64,000 bases of DNA, taken from Lunularia cruciata. Taxonomy: Eukaryota > Streptophyta > Marchantiopsida > Lunulariales > Lunulariaceae. Position 1 is the first letter of the stretch. Each line of letters opens with the position of its first letter. Of the stretch, positions 1 to 11,373 are shown one piece after another. A model generated the notes under the pieces. The model did no database searches, had not been told where the DNA came from, and was given only the letters and a program-made list of their open reading frames with translations. The translations under genes were made by a program, and so were the position numbers. Location of the stretch: the NCBI GenBank assembly GCA_948567375.1, contig OX419756.1, forward strand, positions 13,149,001 to 13,213,000, read 5' to 3'.

Positions 1-1515
1 TAGAGGTACTACTATGGTATGTCTTGTAAGTGATGGGGAGTGTAGCCATGGTGAGTGTTTTTATTGCCACTGCTCGTTGGTGAAGACCCAAAGCCTAAGT
101 GCATTGTAAAGTGATTGGTATGATTTGTCAATGGTAGGCTATGAACATGGCTCGGAGATAGCTAGTACATCTCTCCTATGCAAGAACCTCATGCTACCTC
201 CCTAATGAGACCGTCAATTGGTGGTGAAGGTGCCTAAAATCTCAATCGCCAAGCGGACAAAGGTGTATGAGGATAGCCAAGGTGCATAGTGATTTTCCTA
301 GAGGTAATGGTAGACGCTACTCCCACTTGTGTGCCTACCCGTACCAATGCCTACCTGTACCAATGACTCTGCTCATAGGGGGTTTGTCACCACTACATCA
401 TGCAAGATGCAATGAGCATCTTTGAAAGTAACAATATCTGCTCTCACCTAATAGATAGGAGGTCCTAGTAGATCCAACTATCACTCAATTTGAACATGGA
501 TCTAAGTAACTTGTAAGATCTGAGTCATTATATCACAAACTGCATCATGGACTATGGTAGACTCTTTGCCTAATGTACACCATAAAAGTGTATCCCCTTA
601 ATGTCATACGGGGAACCATATGTACAAGGATCCGGTACCTATGAGAACATAATGTTTTTGGTAGACTCTTTGCCTAATGTATACCATAAAAGTGTATCCT
701 CGTGATGTCATATGGTAAACACTAGACACAAGGATCCGGAATAGTGTTTCATGAGAATTGGATGGAGTAAACATATTTTGTTGTTCATTTAAGTCACATA
801 ATATAAGTGTTGATTAAAAAATGATTATTTTGATCTATTCAACATTTAAGCATGCTTAAATTGCCTTTGGAGGTTAAATTGCCCTTTAACTATTGAGTCA
901 TCCTTGATTGGGAGATAAACGAACTTAGAAGGAAATTCGTCAATTACCGTACTTGGAAAATTGTTTGGCGGTTCGGTGGACACTTCAGTGCAATTAAACT
1001 CTTTGTATGAGCAATTATACGTGATAGCATTATGTCACGGAACAGCTATGTCAATGGAAAACACTAATAGCCAATCTAATTCTAACTGAAATAAATGTCT
1101 ATATTTGATTTGCTATAATCATGCGTGACAGAGAGCCCAAAACAGCAGAATGACAAACCCTTCATTTCAGGATGATCATAGTGGGACAAAATTGATCCAA
1201 GTTAAATTTAGATCGAGATGGCATAAGGATCTACGGTTGGGAAGCCAATTGGTATTCTGCCATTCGTGAGTCTTTTGAATCTAACAGACCACAGTGAGGA
1301 AATTTCAGAAGGTTTATATCGTGTCGAGGCATCATTATGATACCACCATTATGATGGGTCAAGCTGCAGAGTGCATTGTTTATCTTATGCATTTCTGCAG
1401 CAGCTTCTGCTACTATCTGCGGACTTCATATCTTCACTTGAATAAGATACAACAAAACTGTCCTCTTGGCTTTTGTTGATCGGGTGAGGCAGCCAACGGG
1501 CACGAAAGCTACAGT
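1..1515. other. Intergenic, transposon-like sequence with one direct-repeat pair
   Basis: No gene with a recognisable domain is visible. Short open frames (for example 1294-1479) have no coding character I can support. The only clear structure is the direct repeat at 555-739, plus a small tandem at about 340-372 in which a 16-17 bp unit ending GTACCAATG occurs twice. Confidence 0.5.
555..739. repeat. Direct repeat, 81 bp unit x2
   Basis: Copy one (555-635) and copy two (659-739) both begin TGGTAGACTC and end GGATCCGG, with scattered substitutions and no length change. The copies are separated by 23 bp, giving a 104-bp period. This looks like a local duplication inside an old repeat. I assign no function. 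Confidence 0.8.
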
Positions 1516-1578
1516 TATATCCCTTTCATAGGTCAGTCAGCACATATATGTGCTGACTAACCTGGGAAAGGGTATATA
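1516..1578. repeat. Long palindrome / hairpin with perfect 24-bp core
   Basis: Positions 1535-1558 are a perfect 24-bp palindrome centred on ATATAT. The symmetry continues outwards imperfectly: CCCTTTC..AGGT on the left is matched by ACCT..GAAAGGG on the right, ending in TATAT on both sides. The stem is about 30 bp with essentially no loop. It could be a relic of an inverted-repeat element, a cruciform-forming site or a small-RNA source. The sequence alone does not decide. Confidence 0.75.
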
Positions 1579-1650
1579 GAGAATAGGCGAAACTCCTATC
1601 ACATTTATCATGCCAGTACTAGCGAAAGCTAAAAAGGCTGGTAGTCGTTC

Positions 1651-1939
1651 GTGCGTATAGTAATAACATTATTCTTTAGGTCGGGGCCAAGTATCTTCAC
1701 CAATCACCTTTTCTGCTTGTCCGGTCCTCTTTTCTGGCCTTTCCCAGATGTGCTACTTCTATTCCTTTCGTTCATAGATTTCGCAATCCGGTTGCCACGC
1801 AGCCTGTTCTTCACCCATCAGTTTGTGGGTGTGTTTATTGACGTGAACGCTCTTCTTAAAGCCTGTCCTTACCTTGTCCATACCCCCTGATACAACCCTT
1901 TGCTTGTCTAATTACAGAATAGAGAGGCGCCAGCGTAGG
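1651..1939. other. Intergenic, nothing recognised
   Basis: A 79-codon open frame (1651-1890, plus) has no domain or homologous look and is probably chance. Confidence 0.4.
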
Positions 1940-2260
1940 ATAACAAGATGGATGGGTAGACACATCAAGCCTAACAAGGATAAAACACAAGCGGTAGAAT
2001 GCGGTTTATTCTAAATAATATTCGTATTAGTGTAGTATGAGAAATTTGTGCAACGGCACCTAAGAAAATGGGCTTTATTGCAAAATAATATTTTTATTAA
2101 TGCAATATGATAAATTTGTCCTATTGCACCTAAGATTTGGAAATATAGTATGCATACCCCTTGAACTCTAAATGTAAATCATAATACAACACCTAAGATT
2201 TGGAGATATCTTGTACATACCCCTCACACTCTAAAAGTAAATCATCATGTCAGTATACTA
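1940..2260 (-). repeat. Degenerate copy of the dispersed non-LTR-like repeat, with internal 58-bp duplication
   Basis: About 1946-1975 resembles the conserved end of the repeat family also seen at 2.44, 26.0, 38.8, 40.2 and 54.6 kb (GGATGGG.AGAC.CATCAAGCC). It is followed by the same downstream block as at 4580-4633 (TATGAGAAATTTG...CACCTAAG), which occurs here twice, at about 2033 and 2103. Within it, 2127-2184 and 2190-2247 are a tandem pair starting CACCTAAGATTTGG. Orientation is inferred from the family's retroelement-like 3' end. Confidence 0.6.
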
Positions 2261-2440
2261 CCGTCGGATGTGGATGATCATGGGATGTGGACTAAGTGGA
2301 ATGTGATAAGCACAAAGTAATTTCTCTCCTAGCCTGTCTTGGGTAGTTGGGCAAGGATTATCACAACATGCAACCTCTTTCCAATGATTGCCTCATGAAA
2401 CCTGAAACAACTCCACAGTCAAGAGAGAAAAAGACGGACC

Positions 2441-2527
2441 ACATAGAACACATGAAGGATGAGAAGCCTATCAAGCCATACAAGGGAGAGACAAAAAGGT
2501 AAAATGGTGCTAGGCCTCAATACAATA
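2441..2527 (-). repeat. 3' end of non-LTR-like repeat, left part of a copy split by the Tigger-like element
   Basis: Read on the minus strand this is the terminal ~85 bp of the dispersed repeat, including TTTGTCTCTCCCTTG and a run ending in TTTTTCTCTC. The rest of the same copy resumes at 4577 after the DNA transposon. The uninterrupted paralogue at 38812-39310 shows the two blocks directly joined. Confidence 0.75.
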
Positions 2528-4576
2528 GAACCTGTCTAAACTAATAGTGCCGGGACCGGGGTTGAGTATTAGTTTATAGAGGTTATTACATTAGACAGGG
2601 TGACCCACATGATCAAATTAATTGATTTTTTTATCAGGGGGATAATTTTGCAAGTCAAGACCACCCCAGAATCAATCTAAACCCATCCCAACAACACACT
2701 ACAACCACACCATCACCACAATGTCTCGCCGTGGAGCACAACACACCACAATGTCAGATAAAGTCCGCATTGCTCTCTACGAGCACAAACAGAAGAACCA
2801 TACCCTCACACAGAATCAACTCAGGTCCTGGCTTGAAACTGAGCATAATGTCAAGGTCAGCCAGGGTACGATCTCGACCACATTGAAGCGATCAGCTGAT
2901 GTGCTTGAGAAGACCAAATCTCCCAACCTTTCTGCAAAGCATCAGCGGACGGTGAAATATCCATTGATGGAATCCGCTTTGATGGAATGGTTCACAGCAA
3001 ACCAGGAGCGTGTCAACATGAGTTGCGACCTGATTGAGGAGAATGGCATAAAAATCTTAGATCGCCTTTATCCGGATCACGCCCACTTTGAGTTTTCCAA
3101 CGGATGGCTGGAGGCCTTGAAGGCTCGCCATGGAATCCACTCATTCTGCCGCTTTGGCAAGAGTGGATCTGTTGATGTCAATCTCATTGAGGATGAGCGA
3201 CCCAAAATCAAAGAGATACTGGACAAGTTTGAGTGGTGCGACATTTACAACATGGACGAGACGGGACTTTTTTACAGAATGCAGGTTGGTAACACTTTGG
3301 TTTGGGTTGTTTTGGTGTGTGGTTAGCGCAGCAAGCTAACAAAAACACTGTATTATTTTATTTAGGCGGACAATTCCTTGGCAGCTCGAGGGCAAAAAGA
3401 AACAAAAAGAGCGCCTAACCTTGCCATCTGCTGCAACGGAGACGGTTTTGACAAGCTTCCCCTTTTGGTCATCGGCGAATCCAAAAGCCCGCAGTGCTTC
3501 AAGAACATCAACATGGCCAACCTCGGCTGCACTTATCGCAACAATTCCAAGGCTTGGATGACACAGACAGCTTTTTTGGAGTGGCTCAAAGCGTTTGATC
3601 GCCGCATGGCTAACAGGAAAGTTCTGCTCATTCTTGACAATTGTAGCACCCACATCCCTCTTCACCAGCTTCCAAGCCACATTCAACTGCAAAACACCAT
3701 GTTTTTCTACCTTCCCCCAAACATGACGTCAAAGCTGCAGCCTTGTGACGCTAGAATCATCCGCAATCTGAAGGCCTACTACCGTCATCAATTTAACTGT
3801 GTCCTGCTGCAGCATCTTGAAGATGGAGTTGCTGAGCCAGAAAAATTTGATATCCTTGAAGCCATCAGGATGGCTGTTCCCGCTTGGAATAATGACGTCA
3901 AGCCTGAGACCATCTGCAACTGCTTTGGTCACTGCAAAATCCGCACTGTTCCTGGCACACAACAAGAACAACATAACAAAGAGGAACTTCTTGATCAAGA
4001 AGTTGTTGCTGAGCTCGAGTCTCAGATCACAAGGCTTCAGTACCGCAATCCGATGGAAATCCATAACCTGCTTAACTACCCAGATGAAGATGTGGTTACC
4101 TACACTCCTAACATTCATGAGGTCATCAAAGATCATCTTCTCCAGGATGATGACAAAGGCGAGGCCAATGATGATGACAGCGAGGAATTCATTCTTGTGT
4201 CAGCCAAGGAAGCTCAGGCGATGATCCAGTCACTGGAGACTTTCTGGCTGCAGCAGGCAGGCGACAATGGCAAGTTCATCTTGGCGCTGCAAAAGATGAA
4301 GGAGAGCATGGGCACTCTGAGGACGTGCCAGATGGTCCAGAGGGGCATTCAGGATTATTTCCAGTGCAAGTAGACAATATTTTCCAGCTGCAATTCCAAT
4401 TTTTATTTTTTTTATATAGTGTATATTAGTTTACAAAAGTTGTCAGACCAATAAAAAGTATTGAATATCAACCAATAGAGTGTTATTAGTTCAAGCATGG
4501 GGACATACTCCGGACCGGTGTCAAATATTTGTTTATGGAGGTTATTAGTTTAGACAATATCACTTTAGACAGGTTC
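2528..4576 (+). mobile_element. pogo/Tigger-like DNA transposon, structurally complete
   Basis: The element is 2049 bp. It is bounded by TA at 2526-2527 and TA at 4577-4578, the usual Tc1/mariner/pogo target duplication. The 5' end GAACCTGTCTAAA (2528-2540) is matched exactly in inverse at 4564-4576. At the 3' end the TGTCTAAA motif is duplicated, so the longer inverted repeat resumes after about 15 nt (CTAATA). Both ends hold a CCGGGACCGG / CCGGACCGG core near TTTAT(A/G)GAGGTTATTA, and the 5' end folds back on itself (CCTGTCTAA ... TTAGACAGG, 2531-2603). The terminal pattern recalls the Arabidopsis Lemi1/Emigrant pogo group, a comparison from memory. It carries one transposase gene. Confidence 0.9.
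2721..4373 (+). CDS. pogo/Tigger-family transposase (CENP-B-type HTH + DDE)
   Basis: Two exons, 2721-3284 and 3366-4373, are separated by an 81-bp GT-AG phase-0 intron (3285-3365) with several in-frame stops. Joined they encode 523 residues with no internal stop. Residues ~10-65 form a psq/CENP-B-like helix-turn-helix and ~75-150 the CENPB-type DNA-binding helices. The DDE catalytic core follows: D179 in NMDETGLFY, D279 in LLILDNCSTH and D316 in LQPCDARII. The last replaces the common LQPLDQGII but keeps the Asp. The C-terminal third is acidic. The protein should bind the terminal repeats and catalyse cut-and-paste movement in the nucleus. The start is the first ATG of the open frame; a second in-frame ATG lies at 2751. 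Confidence 0.9.
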
Positions 4577-4578
4577 TA

Positions 4579-5157
4579 ATGTAGTATCAATATGAGAAAT
4601 TTGCCTTACCGCACCTAAGATATCTAAACTATGCAAGTTGTAAGGTCTACAAACTAATGGAGCATCCAAAGAAGCATCACCTAGAGTGATTACTCTCCTA
4701 TGGATTGTATCAGCCAATGCTCTATGTAGAGCAATGGACACACGCTGTCTAAAGTATGCTACAAAGTATGAGAGTGAGAGTAGTACCATGGCATCTAATA
4801 TGATAAGCTCTTGTGCACTCCTTGAAAAATGTGTTGAACGCTATGTACATTGCTCCATATAACTCCAAGGCTAGAGGAACAAAGAGGTGACCTTGCTGTA
4901 TACCCCTATACTTGGAGACCTTGCGTGTTGTTGCTCCACTCACCATCCATCTAGGAGGATGAGTAATTACTCCCTCTAAAATTGCATCACTCATAGGATC
5001 TATAACCACAACATCCTCCACTATCACCTGATCATCCTGGACCCAGTATAAGTCAGCTCTAACACTTGTTGTCTGCAGAGAATATGAACACTCCCTCCAA
5101 GCAAGGTATTTGCTCTCTTGTGCCGTAGCAAACATTATATCCTTAAGAGCATCATGA
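4579..5157 (-). pseudogene. Degenerate retroelement polyprotein C-terminus (LINE-like)
   Basis: The minus strand carries two overlapping frames: 5135-4749, with GHLFVPLALELYGAM, and then 4789-4565, with FRQRVSIALHRALADTIHRR. They read as one protein region broken by a frameshift. The segment resembles the C-terminal part of reverse-transcriptase polyproteins of plant or algal non-LTR elements (pattern HLFVPLA.E.YG ... FRQR.S.AL); this is recognition by pattern, not a search. A second copy sits at 39000-39310. The reading direction agrees with the retroelement 3' end lying to the left at 2441-2527. Confidence 0.6.
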
Positions 5158-5756
5158 TGTCATACTAATAGCTAGACATATTATCTAAATGTGAAAATTG
5201 GCTTGGTAAAATCTGAAAAGATGCTAGATGTGATGGACTAATTATATCAGCTAGAGGTGTCACCAAAAGATTACTTCTATTAATAGGGTAGGAGTCAAAA
5301 CAGTCTAAAAACTTCAGAGCCAATTTCAAATGCCTAAACAAATGAATTAGGCTTCAAAAATGTCAAGTTTCTTTCCCCATGGGTTAAATGGGCTAGCTTT
5401 CCACCCACCACTATTTTTCTTGTCAAGAGATTTCCAACAGCACCTCACCCATGCAATTCTAAGATTCATACAAGAATATTCCATAAAGACTCACTCTAGT
5501 CAAACATTGTTTGACCCACCAGATAGGATAAGAATAGACATGTCACTCATTTCTGCAACTAATCTAAGGGTGGAGCTTGCTAACATGTAACCAATACATG
5601 TATTTGATCCAAGGGTGGAGCTCTCTTTGATGGAATCCTCTTTGCTATATAATAGAGACAGGGTGCTCCTTTGGGGCACTGGAGTATTGAGTGTGAAGCT
5701 TTGTGTTTCTTCTCCTCTGTTTCTCTTGTAAGTTCTCCTATCCTTGGAATATTACA
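5158..5756. repeat. LTR-like dispersed repeat, copy A (TG...CA, ~600 bp)
   Basis: The block starts TGTCATACTAATAGCT and ends TATTACA. It aligns along its length with 57307-57753 plus 63239-63374, a copy split by the gypsy element. Shared landmarks are GTGTCACCAAAAGA, CAACAGCACCTCACCCATG, TATATAATA and GAGTATTGAGTGTGAAGC. The TG...CA ends and a TATA-like TATATAATA support a long terminal repeat, probably solo or the left LTR of a decayed element. No clear primer-binding site follows it here. Confidence 0.65.
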
Positions 5757-7500
5757 CATAGGTAGCTATTTTTTGTCCTCCAAAAGGACATCATGTCATA
5801 TGGACTATTGTTGCATCTAGTGTAGAGCCACACTCACAAGTGAGTAACAAAGATGCATACGGATGGACCAAACCTAGGCAGAACCTCATCGCTGTAGAGA
5901 AGGTGATTGGTGCAAGTTGGAATGCCCTAATGCAAAATCAAGCTAGGATCCAAAAGCCTACACCCTTGTCGAAGCAAGAGCAAAGATGTGCTCTAGTGGC
6001 TCGAGGAATGGACGAGTCAACTAAGAGAGAATGTAACACATGTTGACATTGTAACTTCATGAAGGAAGATTGCAAACCTCTAGTCCAATCTAATGGTAGT
6101 TAAGCAAAGGATGGAAGGTCCTCCCATGACCGTGGGGATAGACCATCTCTTGTTTACCATAATAACACTTTGAGAGAAAATGATCCTTACTCCACCTTGG
6201 TCATATATGCTCCAAAATTAGCCTATCAGCAAGCACAAAATGGGAGGAATGTAGGGGTGTTAAGAGAGCCCAACCACCCAAAAATGCTATAGGTTATATC
6301 TCCTCCATAAATAACAGGCCTACACCTTCATACAAGATCGGTAGAGATGTTTGTCTATATGCCAAATCCCCCATGACACAATCAAATGTCCTTGGTCCAA
6401 TGATATCAATAAAGACTCCCATAATCCTCTTATTGAAAGCTCTCAAACACAATAGTAAATTCAATGAAGAGGAAACCATGCGGAGAAGGTAAGTCGGTCG
6501 ACTGGCAATACTATAGGAGAGTATACCAAATGTCACCTACAGATCTCTTAATAGAGGAAGGTCATCCACATGGAGAATATCCTTTGCAAGGGCAACGTCT
6601 AAGAAGAATGTCACAAAATCCTCAAATCCTATTGGCACTCCAAGAATACGGAGTCTATATGTAGATATGACACACCCCTCTAGAAGATCAAGGTGGAGAG
6701 GATACTTGAAGGGGACCATGCTCTGCACTTTGATACCTTGATTCTCAAGCCTACAAGATGTAGCTCGCCAGTCAAGTGATCAAGAGTCTACCTAATTTAA
6801 TCTAGGTTACCCATAATGTCTATATCTCTATTAAGGAGAGAAATACACAACCTGGCATGACCAAAGTAGTAGATAAGAGAGCTCTAAAGTGAACCATGGC
6901 AAACAAGGTCACCCTAAAGAATCTCCTTGTTATGTACCGACAATTGACTCCAAGATGGTGACTCCGTCTTGTGACCACCCATGTTGGTAATAAAAGGAAG
7001 TAAGAGAGCCCTAGTACGACCACACAAAAAGAATGAGATTCACTAAGGATCCATTGGTTCCCTAAGCTCTCTAATTATGGATGCCCAAGAGATGTTATTC
7101 AAAACCATCAATATCCACTTGTACTATCCCCATGCAGGATGGACATCTAAGAGTACACTTATGCCTAGGAAAAGCATTCATTTCGATAAAGCATTTTGCA
7201 AAATGCATCATTTTATTGCCGTTACAGTAGTGAACGTTTATGCAGCTATTCATAATTTTGCATATTACAAGAGTAGAGAAGTAGGTGACCATTAAAGTTT
7301 CAGGCATTCTTTAATTACAAACGTAACCATCCGAAATGGTATCACCCCCTAGCATGCACTTTAAATACGACAGTTGTCGAGGTTAGATATTTAAATTTGG
7401 GTTTCTTGCAGGCGCTAAGTCTCAAGGAATAATTTATAAATACATCTGGAAGTTCAACTCAAGAAAGAAGTCCCAAAGTCCAACTGGCTCGTCAGCTAGG
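5757..7500. other. Transposon-like remnant sequence, no gene recognised
   Basis: An open frame at 5840-6046 (68 codons, plus) directly follows the LTR-like repeat and could be the decayed start of an internal gene; it shows no domain I know. Further short frames on both strands between 6.3 and 7.3 kb are interrupted and unplaced. Confidence 0.4.
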
Positions 7501-7572
7501 GCCCCATTGCTATGTCGATGTCTCACCCGATCGAAAAGCTCAAACTTTTACACTTTCAGACAACATTGTTAG

Positions 7573-7795
7573 AGGATCACGGGTTCCCAGTAGAGTTCAA
7601 ATCTAATTCAACAGTCAGTTCAGAAGCACAAGAATGTTTTACTGTGAAGAAGCACCGGAACTACCACTCCCAAAATTTCACGTCGGGAGGGAACGTCGTT
7701 CAAGGATCAGGGTCCCCAGTAGAGTTCACATCCAATTCAATTCTCAGATCAGAAGCACAAGAATGTTTACTGTGAAGAAGCAATTGAAACTACCC
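7573..7795. repeat. Tandem duplication, ~95-bp unit, period ~130 bp
   Basis: Copy one (7573-7667) and copy two (7703-7795) share AGGATCA.GGGT.CCCAGTAG, AGAAGCACAAGAATGTTT and CTGTGAAGAAGCA, with a few substitutions and small gaps. The 87-codon open frame across them (7512-7775) exists because of the duplication and is not otherwise coding-like. Confidence 0.8.
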
Positions 7796-10700
7796 TAGGC
7801 AAACAGCGAGAGCTACCATGCGGGGACAGTCGTGTCAAGGTGGAATCTATCTAGGAGAAACAGCTGACCTTTCTCTCCCCATCGCTGAACCCAAGAAAAT
7901 TCCCCGGAAGCCAGATGAAGTCGAAGAGGCAATCTGAGCTCCCGTAGAATACGGGATTCAATCTCCAATGGACCTGATGAGCAGGTCTTCTCACACGAGA
8001 AGCCTGCCCCAAGGTCATCATGACTGGAGCTACTCAAGACAGCTAGAGCGGCCAGCATCTGCGAGAACAGTATATAATACTGTATAATACTAACATCAGT
8101 TTCCTGTTCTGTCTTTACACAGCGAGGTGCGGTTGAAGGGAAGCCCGAAGAGACTGTCGTATACCGTACTCGTATGATTAATCTCTCGCACATTTTGTAC
8201 ATGAGGTCATTGCAAATATCCACATCATAAAAGTGGAGCACAGTCACATTCTTATGGACTAAGTTATCAACTTCAATTTTGACGAATGTCCAACTCCAAT
8301 ATTTATCTCAAATTATCTTACCAAAAGTTGTTTCCAAACATTGCAAAATATAAACATTCATGGTCCGTACTATTATTGGATTTCTGATATAATTTTATAA
8401 TTTTTAACTCTGATGGTATTCATTTTCATCGAGAAAGAAAATAATTCTCTCTACATGGAATTTGGTCTACATGAGGATATTGATTTCAATCCTTTTTTCA
8501 TCATAAATGATACTTACTTTATATGACATAAATTTGATTATAAAATTTCTTTCTAAAATTCAACATTTATTTGGGTTTGCCTAACTGGCGAGTTAAACCA
8601 ACTCTTGAAGTACCCATCTATCTCTCTGTTAAACATTTGCTGAATTTTGATCATACATATTTCATGTAATTGATAATCAAAAATGTCGTTAGCAAAGGTG
8701 ATACATACCTACCTGTGTAAGTTGTAGTAACAAAACAATTGTTACCTTTATTGTCTATGGAGGCGGCCCAAGCATTACATTTTCAACTTAGAGTCTGAAA
8801 TATTCTTCCAGGTCGCCCTGGCAAAAGCAGACGAGAGAATGAACTGGAAGAGATTAAAACATGTCGCACCGGGTTAAAATACCAAGTCATAGCTTTCTAC
8901 TTGGTTCAGAAATGTACGGTGGAATACGATTTACGATTGCATATTGTGTTGCATTGGTGTGAGCAATAACATCGTCCCTTTTCTGACGTTGCATCTCAAT
9001 GACGACGGTCTAGTTCAATCACCTCGTCATTGTTCTTTCCAAAAGGAATTCCTTTCTCAGTGCTTCCATTCAATGCTCGCGACTATAGACATCACATACC
9101 AGTTTCACCATTCACCCGACACACGTTGTAGAGGCAATAAATCACGTACAATTGTACCATATACAAGATACTGAAATATGCCCTCCCTTATGTGTCCGCG
9201 TGATGTCGGAGAAACATAGGTCGCAGTACTCTATTTGTGATTATCATCGTGCTACTTTGTCCCGACTCTACACACCTCTAGATTGCAAGATGTGTCGCTG
9301 GCGAGAAGAACTTCAGGAAGTGTGATGTTGACAATCATATACGTGAAGAATAGGACGCCACATCTGTACATATTTGCATATCTGTAGAGATACATACAGT
9401 TAAGGTTCCGTTTTCTGGACCAGCTAATAGAGAGATCTGGTATGGTAGCCTGAATTGGTCAAGTAATTTCCCTTATTGGAGTGGGGATTCCTCTTGTACA
9501 TCCACGGTACTAACTGTCAACTACATCAGCACAAGGAAAAATTCTCAGCTTTATCTCATCGACCCTAGCGTCCACAGCTTATTTCCCGGATTTCTGACTG
9601 GAAAGTGAGTAAACTACTTGCTTGGATGATGGCTTCACGGATGCTATTGTAGCCCAGTTGTACATAGGTGTAGTATTCTAATATAATGTTTGCCTATTCA
9701 AGTATGCAGTAGACTTGGATTTCCAAAAGAAGAACAGGAGGATTTGACTTTACAAGCTGTGCACTTCATATACGATAGCCACAAAATACTCATCCTCAAG
9801 AGTGTATGAATAGTATAGTAACAGTCTTCCTTCGACCACAAGAGTTTCCAAATGCCATCAGAACAACGAAATATATGTATAGCTCGTGCTGTTTTGCACT
9901 TAGTACTGTTTCTATGCGCTTATAGTGTTGAGATGCTGACCTTGCTAGGATAGCAAACCTTACGTTTCTCGTCTTTGGAATTGAAAAGGAAGATGCCTAT
10001 GATGTTCTTTTGTGATAGTGTGGAGAAGGGACCGATTTCCCATCGTCACCGGTCCTGTTTACGGGAAGGTTGGAGAGAAACCATATCCCTACATGAGGTG
10101 TGCGGGACAGCAAGAGAGAAGCTCATAAAGAAGATCCTCTGACCTGTAAGGTACTGATGACTTGGGCATTGGGCACTCAACGAGTACCGACTTTCGGAAC
10201 AGTAAGCATGCACGGAAACTACCCGAGTTCTTGCCTGCTGGATGTCAAAGCAGAGTACTGTATATCTACATGTCAGGCACTCCACCTCGAACGAACAGCT
10301 TTCATTTCCATCCTTTTAGAGTTCTTTTCGCCTCCTTATCTGGATGTGTCGTCCCAGGAACAAGGAATTTTTTGCCGGGTATTCTCCTCCTTCTTGTGTC
10401 TTGGAAACTTATAGACAGTGTGCCCAGATCATTGACAAAAGGTGCCCAAGTTGATTTGCATGTCTTACGTCCACAGGACACCTCTACAGGACCATGATCT
10501 TCAGAAGTCACTCTTTACAGTTCGCATTTGGTAGAATACGCGACCAGAAAAGGTTCCTTGTCAGTCGCAACACGAATCGTGGAAATCATGGGTATCGGAC
10601 GGAGTGACCGGGATTAAGTATTTGACTGAAGACTACTCCACATATTCTGTTTACAACTATGGCCGTTTTGTGCTTCTGAACTTATAATCACAGGGACGGC

Positions 10701-11360
10701 CCATGAGAGCTGCATCCGGGAACGGAATGCCTACGGGTTACTATAATTTTCGTGTGACCTCAACATGTTGAATGCGAATCACCTAAACCTGAATGTGTGT
10801 TGCGGTACCCGGAGGCACGATGTTTCAAATGTAACTGTTGCACTGTCAACAGCGGACATTGGATGCTTACACCCATTTGGAGCAACGTGTTTTAGCAATT
10901 CTTTTATCAATCAAACTCCTCGTATCAGATTTTCATTGATCCCATCGTGCATCTGTTACAGGTGATGCTTAAGACCTTCATCCAGCACGGGTTGAATAAT
11001 ATACTGGAGGGGATCTTATTTTTCTTGGGAGGTTTGACCGCCTTATAGAATTGGGGTGAACTATGGCATATCGACATTGTGAAGGGCGAACATAGCGTCC
11101 TGGCGCACGATAATGAGACCCATAAACCACAAGATTCCTTTAGACCGATTCCTTACACGGGACGTGCAGCGAAGTGAAGCAAGTAGTGATCGTCTCCTGA
11201 GCGTGTCTGTTAAGTGTTCTGCGGCTCCTTCGTACAGTACGATCGATTTACTGTTAACTAGAGGAGGAGATGGCCCACACCTTCAAAGTCGAATGCTGTC
11301 TGTGCTGGCAAGTTGTGGGTATCCATACAGTCTCAAAGACAACTCGGCGTATGCACAGTT
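7796..11360. other. Intergenic, nothing recognised
   Basis: The largest open frame is on the minus strand (8247-7813, 144 codons) and carries no motif I recognise. Overlapping frames on both strands at 10.05-10.51 kb cannot all be real and none looks like a known protein. No RNA gene was seen. Confidence 0.4.
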
Positions 11361-11373
11361 CTTTTATTTACAC

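Noticed and set aside
3799-4224. 141-codon frame overlapping the transposase
   Set aside because: Out-of-frame shadow of the transposase second exon.
7813-8247. 144-codon minus-strand frame as a gene
   Set aside because: No recognisable domain and weak coding composition; kept only as an unassigned frame in the intergenic entry.
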